A stretch of 64,000 bases of DNA from Neostapfia colusana (GCA_030760725.1 JASWHV010000003.1:114360153-114424152), one strand, 5' to 3'; positions 24,506 through 37,151 are shown, counted from the first letter of the stretch. Notes: generated from the sequence alone by a model not told the origin. Numbers and translations: made by a program.

Positions 24506-25862
24506 GATAACTTTCACAGCTCTCGTTCGTGGTATGTGAACAACGGGTTGAAGAAGGAAAGTAATGTGTCGCTTTTACTTTTGTGTCTTGCCCAACCCGT
24601 TGCCTCGAGAGTTTTTCGTAGTCTCTGGCCATAGGCTTCGTAGCGCGGGGAAGGTACTAAGGACTTTTTTGCCGATGTCTTAAGGGAAGTAGCCCCCGAG
24701 TGACATATGGCGCCCGAGCTGGTCAGGAAGCCATGTGAAACTTAAGACGCGTGGGTTCTTCCGGGCTCTCATTGTTCGTGGTCGGGAGTTTCATTTTCTT
24801 GGCGAAATAATGCGCCCGGGCTCGATAAGGTCTATATTTGACATGCGAGTAATGGCTCAACAATAAAAGCAAAGGAGACAGTGTGTGAGCACTTATCTTT
24901 TGGTTTCCTGACTTGCTTTCTGTTTCCCGAAGGTCAGAGCAGCCGCACGCGGAGCTCTGGAATGTTTGATGTATCCATTGTAGGGGAAGATGTTCCCTTC
25001 GGTGTTTTTTGTTGGTGCGTGTCGGTTCGTAGAGCGTCTGCTGCTGCGTCCGAGCCTTCCCTTGAGGAGGGTGGCGTGCGTCCATCCTCATCAGTCTGGG
25101 TCTTTCAGAGAGCAGGGGTGTTGACCTCAAGGGCATGAGGTCGGGGTCGCTGTGATAGGCCGCAGCCGAGTGCTTGCTGGTCACTTTCTGCTTCTAGGAG
25201 GGCGACATCGAGGGCTTCCTTTTTGCTTTGTCAGCTTGTCGCTGGTCGTGAGGGAGGCGGAAGAGCCCCCAGGCGTCCTGTTGAGGAGGAGTCGAGGAGG
25301 TCGAGTATCCGATTGATGAGAAGCTTCCTGGGGCGATGATCTGGAGGTTTTGTGTGTGCCGGGCGGAATACTTCCGGCCTCTGTTGGAGGGCACGGTCTA
25401 CGCTTCCCTCGGCTTGGGGTCATTTGACTCGAGCAGGAGGCTCGTGTGTATCTTCCCCTTTGCTGGAGGCAGCGAGGAGAGAGGTCGCCCATCGGCTGGC
25501 TGCTTTGGCTGGGAGGTCGGCCGCCTTGGTGCTCCTCCTGGAGTATGGCCGGGCTCGGGCTCCTCATACGCGGGACTGTCCGACACAGCACTCAACTTCT
25601 GTTCACTTTGTGTTTGGCGGTGGCGTCGGTTGTCTTGGAGTGAAACGGCTGTGCACGCCACAACCGCGCTTGGCGTAGGCCTCGACTTCTTCAAAGGTGC
25701 AGATCCCGCACATGTTCATCGTCTGGCATCCTAGTCATCGTCTGGCATCCTAGTCCGGCTTCCGTCGTCGGTGGCTTTCTCTGGCACAAGCGCCGCTGGG
25801 GAGAACGGTCGCGTTGGAGGAAGCAGGATTCCTCTCACCCGGCGGTCATCCATGCAGGCCTG
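24506..25862 (-). other. Degenerate internal sequence of F
   Basis: No frame shows recognisable domains. Several overlapping ORFs on both strands are GC-driven. A 20-bp direct duplication ending in catcctagtc sits around 25719-25755. It is read as gag-distal or flanking sequence of F. Confidence 0.5.
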
Positions 25863-27191
25863 TCAGCCTCTGTCGCTTGGGAGCTCTGATCTCTCTGCCA
25901 AGAAACGCTTGAGGTGGGCACAATACCTGAGGGCGTGTTTTACCTGGAAGGTGTGATTGGTGCACGACTTTCCGAGCAGCCTCTCGATGTGGTCGGCTTG
26001 CGTCGGGGCTGGCTTCTTGCCTTCGTGGCACTGGGCCCGGGCGTGCGGGCTCCAGTCCTGCCTGGCTGGATGTCGTCGTTTGCCGGCACCGGACCTCCAT
26101 CTCTTCTCACCCTTCAGACAGGACACCGCACCTTCACTCGTGCGAGGAACCATTAAGATCGCTTGGCTGGATACTTCCCTGACCGTCCCTTTTGCCGAGG
26201 CATGGTTGGTCACGATGGGGGGCAGGTTCCCGGCGTTATTTTGTCTGGCGCAGCTGGGCCCATGTATAAAAATCCCGCGGCTCGCTTCGGGGTGGGGAGT
26301 TCTGAGGATGTGGCTTTGCACACAGGTCTGCAGTGTCTCCTCGGCGCTCTTGATGCACCCGCAGTGGTGCTCGCGACAGGACGCCTTTCGCCGACGGGTG
26401 ACCAAGCTCTCGACAGGTTGGGGCGCAGTCTCCTCCATCAGCGAGGAAACATCTTGATACATGTGCCGCGCCTCTGGGTCTTCGGATTCCGGGAGGTTGC
26501 GCAACATGGCAACCGCGGTCGCCACGTTTCGGCTCAGTCGCTCGCAGCACGACGGGACGTGTGCGTCGACGGTGACGCTTGCCCGTGCTTGGAGATTGCG
26601 CCTCCGCGCTCTGCCTGAGTCGGGGCGGGGGCTTCGTAGGGCCTTGAGTGCAACCCTGTCCGCCACTAACTGCACCTTTTCTGCCTTGAGCGCAGCGTGG
26701 CGCGCCTCAAGCTGCTTGGCCAGTTCTCGTGTGAATGCTGGCTGCTTGTCGTGGCTTCGTTGCAGCACTTCCCACCGCACAAAAGTTAGTGGAGGTGCGG
26801 CGCTAACGGGAAAAACAGTCGGAGAAGCATTGCTGGCCCTTGCGATGTTGCGCTTGTGGGGAGGGCGACAGTCCTCGTCGGATTCTTTGTCGGTGCTGTA
26901 GTCGCATCTGGCTGTGTCCTCCAGAAGCGAGAGGAGAGATGACGACGGCTGACCGACTGCATCCATGGAGTGCTCTTTAACGGAGTTGTCAGCGGCGTCA
27001 GTGGCCGTGTTGTCCGTCCGGCGGGGAGCATAGTTGTCAGTGGCCATGGATTCCCGTATCTCAGTGCGAAAAACCTGATGTAGCGTTAGGGCGGCTTCGG
27101 CCTCGAGCTCGCTGTTGGGAGCGGCGGCGAACTCAATACTGTCAGAGCAGGACTTCCCGCCGGTGATGAAGCTTGAGATTGTGAAATCCAT
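25863..27191 (-). pseudogene. Gag-like protein of Tat element F
   Basis: The open frame runs from 27281, but the first 30 codons lie in the LTR and primer region, so MDFTISS at 27191 is the sensible start. Visible parts are a Lys/Glu/Ala helix likely to coil (LAKQLEARHAALKAEKVQL), the block NVATAVAMLRNLPESEDPEARH, which I recognise as typical of the N-terminal gag region of grass Tat elements, and near the end a CTNHTFQVKHALRYC zinc-finger-like motif. The capsid core expected between these blocks is not recognisable, so an internal deletion is likely. No protease or RT follows. Confidence 0.55.
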
Positions 27192-27209
27192 CAAAGGAGG
27201 GACGAAGAA

Positions 27210-27240
27210 ACGTGGGGCGCCCCCTACTTGGTGCGCCAAC
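27210..27240 (-). other. Primer binding region of Tat element F
   Basis: On the minus strand, directly after the LTR end (cgtcgaca), the sequence gttggcgcaccaag and a G-rich run follow. This is the usual primer region of Tat-lineage elements and differs from the iMet sites of A to D. Confidence 0.75.
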
Positions 27241-28037
27241 TGTCGACGTTCAGATTTTTGACTAGTAATCGAATGCCCCACGCTCTTTCTGGGGATGACT
27301 AGCTAATAAAGATAGGGATTTATCCTGGTTTGGACAAGGTGTCCTATGTCCAGCTCGGAAAGTTCGTCGGCCTTGTGTTAGCTCATGCGGCTGGTATAAC
27401 TGAGGTTCCAAGCGGGACTCTCTCGGGGGTTCTCCTCTATCTGTTCTCTCCTCCCTCCGTCGTCCCCCGGGGATGTATCCTTGCTGTCCCTTTTATACTC
27501 CCTTCGCCTCCGCCTACCCCCTGCCTCCTCATAAATGGAGCGGGAGTTTACATAAAGGCGTTAGATCCTAGACTACCTAGACGTGATACATGGGTCATGA
27601 GTACATTCGCTCTAGTATTGTCTGTGGTCGATGTCCGCTTCCCGCCACTGCACCTCTGTGCGGAATGGGATGGGTCAGATGATGAAGACAGTGGAAGGCG
27701 TCATGCCGGTCTCTTCGCGTGTGGCTGCCCGCATCATCTTGAAGTCCTTCCTTCATCCTCTCACGTCAGTATTAAAGTCTTCCTTGTTTTGCGGACTGAC
27801 ATCACTGACTGACCTCGGGGGTAAGTCATCCCATCTCAGCCCCCGCCTGGTGGAGGTTGGCTGTCTTGCCCCGACCTCGGGGTCGGGGTATATTGTTGCG
27901 GAGCCCCCCGCCCAGGCTCTGAGCCGGAGTCCGGCACGAGTGTCCTTCAAGCGGCTTGGTCGCCATGACGGAGCTGCACAGCTTCATTAGTTTGTTCCGC
28001 CGCCGTTCAGGTACCCGAGGTCCGTTACCCCGTTACA
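27241..28037 (-). repeat. 5' LTR of Tat element F
   Basis: It is bounded by TGTCGACG at the primer side and cgttaca at 28037, so in element orientation it starts TGTAACGGGG, as Tat LTRs often do. It holds a minus-strand TATA box. Confidence 0.72.
27490..27497 (-). promoter_or_regulatory. TATA box in the LTR of F
   Basis: The minus strand reads TATAAAAG inside the LTR, a plausible core promoter for element RNA. Confidence 0.6.
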
Positions 28038-28203
28038 AGGACAAGGCAAAAAAAAACTAACTTCTAAGGAGTCAACACGGGATATGGTTGTAGTCACCAT
28101 ATGATACGATGAGTGTAGAGAATTGGTTCAGAGAGAAAATTAGTTCCGTGTAGAAGAATTAGTGGAGTCACCATAGAATATGGTGAGGTCACCGTAAAGT
28201 ATG
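28038..28203. repeat. Degenerate palindromic repeat tract, left half
   Basis: It contains imperfect palindromes of the type caccata..gatacg..tg (around 28095, 28168 and 28190) separated by AT-rich spacers. The tract is split by C and continues at 43634. Its sequence is a diverged direct copy of 56095-56300. Confidence 0.6.
28199..28203. repeat. Left target-site duplication of C
   Basis: gtatg immediately before the C LTR, repeated exactly at 43634-43638. Confidence 0.93.
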
Positions 28204-31200
28204 TGACACGACCCCACGGTCTTGTCGAGCCAGGATCACGCTGAGGGGTACTACGTTGCACAGCACCAGATAACACACATACAAGGTACAAAGCGGAAGC
28301 AAAATTTTATTACATAAACTGGTTTCTGAACATGTTTACATCAAAATAGGTCCAGTCTACACTCACGGGCGTAGACTACGCATCTGGTTCACGTTCAGCC
28401 CATGAACGTGTCCTAGCTAGCACACACGCACACTAACACGGCGGCGTGCACGACTCCCACTCGACGGGGTTCCCCTCCTGGGGTTCCGTCTCCTCTTCAG
28501 GAGTCCCTTCCTCATAGAACCCTGCAAATGCTTCAAACACAAGCAGTGACCACGAAGGCTCAGCAAGACTGACCCGTCTCTCCAAATCATGGAACTTCTA
28601 CGTGAGGGGTGATAGGTACAGGAGATAAAAAGCAGTTGCAAGGACTCGCCTAATTAGTGGAACCTTACTTTCAAGTTTTAGCAGTAGGTTGTGGAGAACC
28701 TTACGCTAAGGCACATGAGAGAGCCAAAAACAAACAAGAAATGCAGTTCTCTCATGTACTTTGCCTAAAGTTGAAAGGAACTTTAATTAGCTCTAAACTG
28801 TGGCAAAACATTAACAATCAAGTCCATCTTTCAATCAGCAACATTTTAACATGTAACTAGCCTGTTCTTTCTAAGTCACGGTACAGTGAACAAGTGGTAC
28901 TCACTGACCGCGAGGGACGGAGATTATAATCGATTTACACCTGCAGGGTTACCCGAATAACCCGTCACGTACGCCCGTACTCGATGTTGCCTACAGCAAC
29001 CATCACGAACGCCGTACGCAGCTACCTTTCACCCGTTAGCCAAATGTTGAACCGGTCCAATCGTCCCGAGCAAGAGGTCTCTGCACGCGCATCTCAGTGC
29101 CGCCAGCCGATTTACACCTCGAGCTCTCAACCTGCCCTCTGAACGACCAGCTATGACTCAACACCCAGCTACCTGAGTTACATCGGTTTCCCGGTTCGCA
29201 TATAGCCGGTAGGTCTTCGGTACTGTTCTAGCTTGTTTAACAGGCCCGCACACGGCTCGGTCCTCTATCGACACAAGCGGAGCTACAGCACACAGGCCCC
29301 AAAGTCCTGCTGCCCTTACTCTCCACTTGGTCTCATCTTTCTTGCCATGTGTATCATGTGTTATCTCTACCCGAGTCGAGTGCCTCTAGCCTATGCTCGC
29401 GAGTAGTTCCAACTACTCGACTTGTACCGAATCCTACCCTAACTTAGCTTTGCAGTAGCTAACGGGGTTTGCAATCCTAAACCCAGCCCATGGTTTTCTT
29501 GGCTATGCAATTGGGTTTCCAATCAAGACTCTAATGCAAGGAATAATGGTATTCAAGTAAGTGCTCAAAACAATAAAAATTTGTAAAGAGGTTAATGCAA
29601 ACCGGAGCTTGCCTTGCTGCTCTTGGTCATAGGCTAGCTGCTCCTCCACAGTAACAAAGTCTAGGACTTCGGGTTCCTCCTCGACCTTAGCGACTACATG
29701 ATATAAGAAGTACATGTATTAATTAAATGCATTTGAATTGAGTTTTACTTTGTGAACCTTCTAAGTTTCACTAGACAGACCCAAAGACTGTGAAACTTTT
29801 ACTGTGGCTTGGTTACAACCTAAACAGAGACTTGGTCAAGTTTTAGTTGCAGCAAAGCTCATTTGAGCCCTCCACAATTAATTATGTACTTGACATTAAT
29901 TGAAGGCTTTTATGGTGTTCTAAGGATTTTCATGAAACAAGCTATGACTTTCTGAAAACTAGATTTTCATAGGGTTCTAATGGAATTGGTCTCACTCAAT
30001 TTGAAGGTTCCTAACTAAAGATATGAGCTACACAATTTCAGAGAAAATTCTGAAAATGTTTCTGAACATTTTCTATTTCCTCTGGAACAGTTTCACTAAT
30101 CACACCATTAGGTGGACCAAATGAGCTCAAATGTACCTGAAATTTTTATGGTAGTTCAGGGATATTGTGGTGAACATCCAAGCAAAATTTCAGAATTTTC
30201 CTCAAGGATTCTCCAGTTAAAATTCCAAATAGTTTAAATTTTGAGGAATTAATTCTGGAGAATTAAAGATTTTAATGAAGTGAAACTTGATTTGCTGGAA
30301 AGTTCTCGGAGAGCTGAATCCAACAAAATTTTGTTCACTCAATTTGGAGCTTTCTAGCCAAAGTTATGAGGATTTGAAGTTTGAATGAAAACTGAAAATC
30401 GGGGGAAAAGTTTAAATCTGCCGGGGCCTGCGGGGACACGTGTTGGGCGCGGAGGCGTCAGCACACTGAGGCCTACAGGGTTTTTGCACGCCAGCACATC
30501 AGATCCCGGCCGCAGCCCGATCCCGATTTAAAATATCTGCCGCTGACAGCTGGGGTCCACCCCCTTCGTCTACCTCTCGCCGCCCGCGCTCTGCCGCCGG
30601 GGTACCTCGCCGGAGAGCTCACCGGCAGCCTCTGTGGAGCTCCAAACTTCACAATTCTGGCCGCCCCTGCCTACTTTCACTCGGGGAACAGGATTCTGGG
30701 GTCAGCTCGCCATGAAAACGGCCGGCACATGGTCGTCGACGAGCGGCGGCTTCGGAAAGACTTCGGCTGTGTCGGCCGACTTCCCTAGCACCTCGATCAC
30801 TCGAGCAACCGGTCGGGGAGCATCAGTGGACCTTAGGGAAGGTCGACAAGAGCTTGAAGCAGCTCGGGGGAGGCCCAAAGTAGGCTCTTACCGTGCGCCC
30901 GATGCCTCCCGCAAGCTCCGCTGTCGGCAATCATCAAAATACGCCGGGTACAGGGGTTTTTAGGCCAAAGGTTGTGAAGGCAACTTGTGCGCTACCGGGT
31001 CTAGTTTGTGTGGGAGCGGATGAGGCCCTCTAATCCTTTCTAGAGTATGAATTCCACAGAACCGTACCCGAAGGTCGGTCTGTACCCAGAAAGGGGAAAA
31101 CTGGAAATTCGCCACCAGTGTGCAAGCGCTCGGGCTGTGGCTCGGGGGTGAGCAGCACCGATCACCAGCACGTCCAAGGGTGCCTTGGCTCGGGCGTGAC

Positions 31201-32246
31201 AACCTCCCGGTTGGGCTGTCCACAGGAGCCCGAAGTGCGGCGGTTTTAGGTCACCGAACTAAACTCTCGGTATAGCCGAGATCGACAGGTTTTAGCTGAG
31301 TTCAAGCAACGGGAAGAACGAGGAGGGTTCCTAGTACCTTGCCGTAGCTCTGAAGGAGACGAGGAGGCTGTGATCGGATCTTTCCGATCGGTTCTGGGTG
31401 GTGGAAGAAAGTTTCCCGGCGCTGTATTCTTGCGGGGAGAAAATGGCGAGGCTTCGGCCGAGGAGGGGGGAGAACGCCTTAAGAAGGCTCTGAACCGACT
31501 CGTGCCCGCGCGTGGCCAAGTAGCTTCTGGCGCGGCGGCCTCCCTCGGTGGCGATCGCAGCTGCAGCTCAGCGACCCGAGTGAGAAAGTCTCAGTCGGTT
31601 GAATCATACCTGTGGCTGACATGTGGGTCCATTTTCATTTTTAACCTCTGAGATTAACTCCTATTCACTGTTGTAAACAGTAGTTCCCACAAAGCCCCTG
31701 GTGATTTGAATTTTCTACCCTTGAACCATTTGAATTGGTTAGCATTCAAATTGGGTTTGGTTTGGATGAATTTCAGCACATGTTCAGTTTGAAATTCAAA
31801 CAAAGTTTAAATTTGCCCCACTTAGCTCATGTCAAGATTAACTCCAAATGGAGTGAAAATTGGTGTGTGAGCTCACAAAAATGTGCTGAGTAAGAATATG
31901 TCTCCCACTTTTGAATTCATGGGATAAAAACAGTTTGAATTTGAATGCAGTTTCAAACTGCCCTCTTTCTAGCTATGCCCAAAATGACCCAAAAAGGTTT
32001 TGAATTTGGGTGAAACTTGGCATGGACATTCCTAGCAATGTCTAGGAGTTTTTCATATGCCCAGCCCCTATGTATTACATGTGGAAAATACCACTTTTGC
32101 AATATGTAAGTTTGTTCTCTAATGAGTATGTTGATGGTGGTTACTTGCTCTTCAAATGTGTTCATCAACTTGCTTCAAATGAGGTGTGTGTGTGTGTGTG
32201 TAGTGATGAACACTTCAAGCATGTGTCAAAAACTGAGGCCCTTACA
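28204..32246 (-). repeat. 3' LTR of C (about 4.04 kb)
   Basis: It runs from TGACACGACC to ggcccttaca. It includes a CGAGTAGT-tcca-ACTACTCG hairpin (29400-29419), AT-rich blocks at both ends, a GC-rich centre (30420-31580) and a (tg)n run at about 32184-32202. ORFs in the GC-rich centre also occur in the other LTR copy but have no protein signature. Confidence 0.94.
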
Positions 32247-32263
32247 TTCCTCCCCGTTAAAAG
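32247..32263 (-). other. Polypurine tract of C
   Basis: The minus strand reads ttttaacggggaggaa immediately before the 3' LTR. Confidence 0.82.
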
Positions 32264-32280
32264 AATCTCGTCCCGAGATT
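32264..32280. other. Perfect hairpin beside the polypurine tract of C
   Basis: AATCTCG-tcc-CGAGATT, identical to the A hairpin and at the same place. Confidence 0.75.
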
Positions 32281-32314
32281 ATAAGGTAGAAATGAGAGAC
32301 AGGACGGTGGAAAA

Positions 32315-34330
32315 TTACCGGATATGCGACGTGACAAGGTCGGGGTAGTTAGCGCGAAGAAATCCTTCGCTCTCCCATGTCACTTCGTCCATGGAGTGAT
32401 TACTCCATAGAACCTTGTAGAACCACAACGTACGGTTGCGTGTGGTTCGGGCCTTTTCATCAATGATCTGAACTGGTTCCTCCCGATAGGTGAGATCCGG
32501 TTGCAGCTCTTCAATGTCCTCCAGCTGAATGGTAGTAGATAGCTTGAGACACTTCCTCAGCTGGGAAATGTGAAAGACGTTGTGCACACCGGAAAGTGCT
32601 TCTGGTAATTTCAGCCGGTATGCTACCGATCCACATCTTTCGGTAATCTGAAATGGACCGATGAATCGGGGTGCCAACTTTCCTCTCACCCCGAATCTGT
32701 TTACGCCCTGCATTGGAGACACACGTAGATATACGTGATCCCCGACTTCAAACTGCAATGGGCGTCTTCTCCGGTCCGCATACTGTTTTAGACGGGATTG
32801 GGCGGCTTTCATGTTCACTTGAATCAGTCGAACCTTTCCTTCCACGCTGTTGACAAGGTCAATCCCGAAGGTAACCCTTTCGCCAGACTCACACCAATTC
32901 AGTGGTGTGCGGCATCTCCTCCCGTATAGCGCCTCATAAGGCGCCATCTTGATGCTGGCTTGGTACCCATTGTTGTACGAGAACTAGGCTAACGGCAAGT
33001 GATCATCCCAATTCTTTCCGTAGTTGATAGCGCAAGCTCGTAGCATGTCTTCTAAGATCTGATTTACCTGCTCGGTTTGCCCATCCATTTGCGGGTGGTA
33101 TGCTGAACTACGGATCAGCTTCATCCCCAAGGCAGCGTGCAGCTGCTCCCAAAAACGGGACACAAATAAAGTGCCCTGATCCGATATGATGGTACGGGGT
33201 ACGCCGTACAAGCATAGGATCCGTGAGATGTACAGTTCAGCGTACTTCTTGGTGTTGTAGTTGGTGTTGACCGGGATGAAATGGGCAACTTTGGTGAGCC
33301 GCTCGACGATCACCCACACAGAGTCATGCTTCTGAAAAGTGGTGGGTAAACCGACGATGAAGTCCATGCGCACATCCTCCCACTTCCAGGCAGGAACGCC
33401 CAGTGGTTGCAGCAGTCCCGGTTTCCTCATATGGTCTGCCTTCACCCTTCGACATGTATCACACTCAGACACGTACTTCGCGATCTCCCGCTTCTTCCGT
33501 GTCCACCAAAACTTACTTTTGAGTTCTTGATACATTTTGTTGCTGCCAGGGTGAATAGAAAATTTTGATAAGTGAGCCTCATCAAAAATTTTCTTCCGTA
33601 ACTCCGGGTTACGGGGTACGACGATCCGGTCCTTGAACCATAGGACGCCGTCTCCGTCCTTCCGGAAACATTTCAGCTCCCCACTGTCTACACGTCTCCG
33701 CAAATGCGACATGCCTTTGTCATGTTTCTGAGCTGCCGCTATCTCTTCACGGATGGTGGGGATCAAAGCTAGGTTGTAGACAGCTCCATGTGGAATCACA
33801 TGCAGTGGTGGTTCGCTCTCTTCCAACGGTGTGATGGTCAGATTGTTGACGTGTGACTTGCAGCTCAGCGCATCTGCCACTACGTTTGCCTTGCCCGGAT
33901 GATAATGGATCTCTATTTCGTAATCCTTTATCAGTTCTAACCACCTTCGCTGCCTCATGTTCAGCTCCTTCTGAGTGAATATGTACTTGAGGCTATTGTG
34001 GTCGGTATATAAATGTATGAGGCTACCGAGTAGGTAGTGCCTCCACATTTTGAGTGCGAGTACCACGGCAGCAAGCTCCAAGTCGTGAGTTGGATAATTT
34101 TGCCCATGGTTTCTAAGCTGCCGTGATCCATACGCGACCACTCTTCGGTCTTGCATCAGCACACATCCGAGCCCAATGCCGGATGCATTGCAGTACACAT
34201 CGAACGGTTTTGTTGTGTCTGGCTGCGCCAAAACCGGTGCTGATGTCAGGTGCTTGACTAAAGCCTTGATTGCTGCTTCACACGCTGGACTCCAAACATA
34301 TTTGGTAGCCTTCTTCAGCAGCTCCATCAT
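32315..34330 (-). pseudogene. RNase H C-part, integrase and chromodomain of C
   Basis: One continuous frame interrupted only by TAG at 32984-32986, where A has Glu or an equivalent before FSYNNGYQ. RNase H motifs are DVYCNASG (the first Asp is Asn here), HDLELAAVV and LYTDHNSL. The integrase zinc finger is CDTCRRVK. The core acidic residues are in MDFIVGLP, ISDQGTLF and GQTEQVN. The C-terminal domain reads HVYLRVSPMQG, then FHISQLRKCL, and the chromodomain starts near EEPVQIID with VLWSNHSMDE. The Asp-to-Asn change in RNase H is a further loss of function. Confidence 0.9.
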
Positions 34331-35381
34331 AGGCTTGGCAATCTTCGAGAAGTTCGGAATGAACCTCCGATAATATCCCGCGAGTCCGATGAAACTCGTA
34401 CCTCATGAACAGTTATCGGGGACTTCCAATTCAGCACTTGAGTGATCTTGCTCGGGTCTACAGAGATACCCTCCGCTGAGATGATATGCCTGAGAAAAGG
34501 CACTTGCGATATTCAAAACTCGCATTTGCTGAATTTCGCGTATAGCTTGTGATCCCGCAGCCGTTGCAAGACTATACGCAGATGTTTCTTGTGATCTTCC
34601 TTCGACTTGGAATATACCAGGATGTCGTCGATGAAGACCACGACAAACTTGTCCAGCTCCGGCATGAATACTGAGTTCATCAAGTACATGAAGTGAGCCG
34701 GAGCGTTGGTGAGGCCGAAGGACATGACCAGGTACTCATAAAGTCCGTACCTCGTCGAGAAAGCCGTCTTTGGAATGTCTTCAGCCCATATCTTAATCTG
34801 ATGGTACCCAGATCTTAAGTCCATCTTGGAAACGATCTTTGCTTCGACCAACTGATCAAACAACATGTCGATCCGTGGCAACGGGTACGTGTTCTTGATG
34901 GTTACGGCATTTAATGGACGATAGTCCACGCAAAGACGCAACGTCTCATCCTTCTTCTTTACAAATAATGCCGAACAACCCCATGGCGAGGAGCTCGGCC
35001 TAATAAAATCCTTTTCCAGCAGGTCCGTTAGCTGGGTCTTCAATTCAGCCAATTCCTTGGGCGCCATCTTGTACGGCCTTCGGTCTATTGGCATGGTTCC
35101 CGGTGCAAGTTCAATCTTGAACTCCACCTCTCTATCAGGTGGCATCCCCGGCAAATCGTCCGGGAATACATCAGGGAACTCTCGGACCACTGGAATATCT
35201 TCCAATCTGATGGTGGTGGACTGATAGACGCTTGGAAGTTCTATTTCTGGACTGTCCAGAAATAAAGAATGAGATCCGTGCACTTCTGAATTTAAGTGCA
35301 CAACTCGGAGGACGGTGTCTAAAACAGCACCGTGGCGGGTTAATCACGACATCCCTAAGATGACATCGACCTTTTGTCCCT
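34331..35381 (-). pseudogene. Protease end and reverse transcriptase of C
   Basis: The main frame 34513-35301 has the RT motifs IRPSSSPWG, VDYRPLN, KMDLRSGYHQ and an intact FIDD box. TGA at 34513-34515 replaces the Trp of CEFWISQ. A one-base deletion near 34400 breaks EVRSFLGLAGYYRR. Upstream, TGA 35344-35346 replaces Arg in GMSRLTRHG. A one-base deletion near 35383 separates this block from the protease. It would be the cDNA-synthesising enzyme in an intact copy. Confidence 0.88.
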
Positions 35382-36881
35382 CTAAATTATGAGAGACGTA
35401 GGGTATACTCTACCCTCCAAGCACAATGGCGCTTTTGGGACCATCATGCTTGCTGAAATTTTCCCACCCGGTAAACAGATCACATAAGGACTATCGGTGG
35501 GTAGTATTTGCAAGCTATACTTATCAATGAAAGCTTGGCTAATGAAGCTATGTGTGGCGCCTGAATCAAACAATACTATGGCGGGATGCTGGTGGAGTTG
35601 GAACATACCCGCAAGGATTGGCTCACCCTCCGGCACGTCCTCTATGGCAAGCTGGTGGACAGTGCCGGGCCTAGGGTTGGCCCGCCGCGCATTAGTAGGG
35701 TTCTGGGGCTGATTCCTCTCCGGAAACTGCGGTGCAACTCCGCCGCCTTGCCTCTCCGGGCAACTGCTCGCGAAGTGTCCAGGACGACCACACTTGTAAC
35801 ATGTGGCCGCTGCTTGTGCGGTGCTCGGGGGACGAAAGCCCGGCATGCGCTGCTGAGGTGCATACGCACGCGGCATCGCCCGCTGCTGCTGTTGTTGTTG
35901 CGGAGGTGGTACTGGCAGTGCCGGCCTGAATGCCGGTGAAGAGTACGGCCGACTGCGGAATGGCATCGGCCTCTGTGTTGGCTGCCAGCGTGGACCTGAT
36001 GGTGGACGATTCACCATCCAAAACTTCTGAGAAGGACCGCCTCCTTCTCCGCTGCTTTGCGGCGCGCTTCGCTTTCTCTCCGCCGCCGCTAACTCCTTGC
36101 CGGAGTCCTCCTGAACAATCACAGCATCAATGATGTCGTTGAGGCTGCCGCGATTGAACATCACCAATTTGTCCTTCCGGAGCGGGTTAAGCCCCTGGTA
36201 AAAGTGGTCCCGCCGCTTCTCGTCAGTATCGGCATGATATGACGCATAGAGTGCGAGATCATTGAACGCCCTGGAGTATTCCAGCGCGTTCCGGCTCCTT
36301 TTCTGCAGGTGTAGAAACTCCTGCGTCTTCCTCTTCATCAGACCCGGCGGTATGTGATAGGCCCTGAAGGCCGTCCGGAACTCCGCCCAGGTCATAACTC
36401 GGTCAGTGGGCTGTGAAGCACAGAAGTTTGCCCACCACGCGCTCGCGGATCCTTGGAGCTGCTGGACCGCAAACTGAGTCTTGCGCTGCTCGCTTATCTG
36501 GAGCAGCCCGAACTTCATCTCTATTGCGCGGAGCCAGTTGTCCACGTCGAGAGGTTCATCCGCCCTTGAGAATACCGGGGGATGAGTCGCAAGGAAGTCA
36601 GAGTAGGAGCTCTGTTGACGCTCCTCACGGTCTTGACGTCTCTCTGGGTGAGACGTATTGGCGATGAGGGTTTGCAGCAACTCCGTGTGCTGCTGATGCA
36701 AACCCGTCATTGCCGCGACGATGTCGGCCAATGTAACCGTTGGCAGTGGCGGTGGCGGTGTTTTCTGTTTCTGTTGCTGCTGTTGCTGCTGCTGTCCCGA
36801 GGAGTCCTTGGGAGGCTGTTGGGAGGTCTCTCCCCCTTGGCTAGTACCCCCAACGTTGGGGTTGGCACGAGTACGAGTCAT
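35382..36881 (-). CDS. Gag and protease N-part of C
   Basis: The open frame starts at 36917, but MTRTRANPN at 36881 aligns with the MVRTRS start of A and is preferred. Gag core motifs are FLATHPPVF, KFGLLQISEQRKTQFAVQQL, WWANF and FRAYHIPPG. A Gln-rich linker precedes the CCHC knuckle CYKCGRPGHFASSC at residues 373-386 of the long frame, and the protease active site LFDSGATHSFIS has its Asp at residue 451. No stop divides gag from protease here, unlike A. The frame ends just after SLII because of a one-base deletion. Confidence 0.9.
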   Translation of the reverse strand: MTRTRANPNVGGTSQGGETSQQPPKDSSGQQQQQQQQKQKTPPPPLPTVTLADIVAAMTGLHQQHTELLQTLIANTSHPERRQDREERQQSSYSDFLATHPPVFSRADEPLDVDNWLRAIEMKFGLLQISEQRKTQFAVQQLQGSASAWWANFCASQPTDRVMTWAEFRTAFRAYHIPPGLMKRKTQEFLHLQKRSRNALEYSRAFNDLALYASYHADTDEKRRDHFYQGLNPLRKDKLVMFNRGSLNDIIDAVIVQEDSGKELAAAERKRSAPQSSGEGGGPSQKFWMVNRPPSGPRWQPTQRPMPFRSRPYSSPAFRPALPVPPPQQQQQQRAMPRAYAPQQRMPGFRPPSTAQAAATCYKCGRPGHFASSCPERQGGGVAPQFPERNQPQNPTNARRANPRPGTVHQLAIEDVPEGEPILAGMFQLHQHPAIVLFDSGATHSFISQAFIDKYSLQILPTDSPYVICLPGGKISASMMVPKAPLCLEGRVYPTSLII

Positions 36882-37151
36882 TGTGAAATTCAAACAGCAG
36901 CGATTAGCACATGTCATACTTAAAATTCCATATGCAACAGTAGGTATTGAAGTGACACATGAATAATTTGCACAACACTCACATATATTGATAAAGCATA
37001 AACTTTATACAAGATACATTATTCTCGGGGTCCGAGAATCCGTGCTCATGTCTTCACTACCTATACATACGATACTGCCTACACGACATGTTACCGATTA
37101 CAAAAGTTGGGTTACACTACCCTAGCTGCCCTACTTGGCAACTGTAACCCC

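Larger units (their letters stand above)
24506..28037 (-). mobile_element. Tat-lineage element F, 5' part only
   Basis: A minus-strand element with an 797-bp LTR (27241-28037) followed by a Tat-type primer region (gttggcgcaccaag...ggggg) and a decayed gag. No pol is present. The left part (24506-25860) contains only degenerate sequence, including the GC-rich agcccccgagt run common in these elements, and abuts an A-like LTR. Confidence 0.72.

Noticed and set aside
25336..26901. Plus-strand ORFs over the F gag region
   Set aside because: Opposite strand of the Tat gag-like frame and GC-rich; no domain visible.
30634..31651. ORFs of about 60-110 codons in the GC-rich centre of the C LTR
   Set aside because: Present in both LTR copies, but Arg/Gly/Ser-rich with no signature and altered by indels; treated as non-coding.
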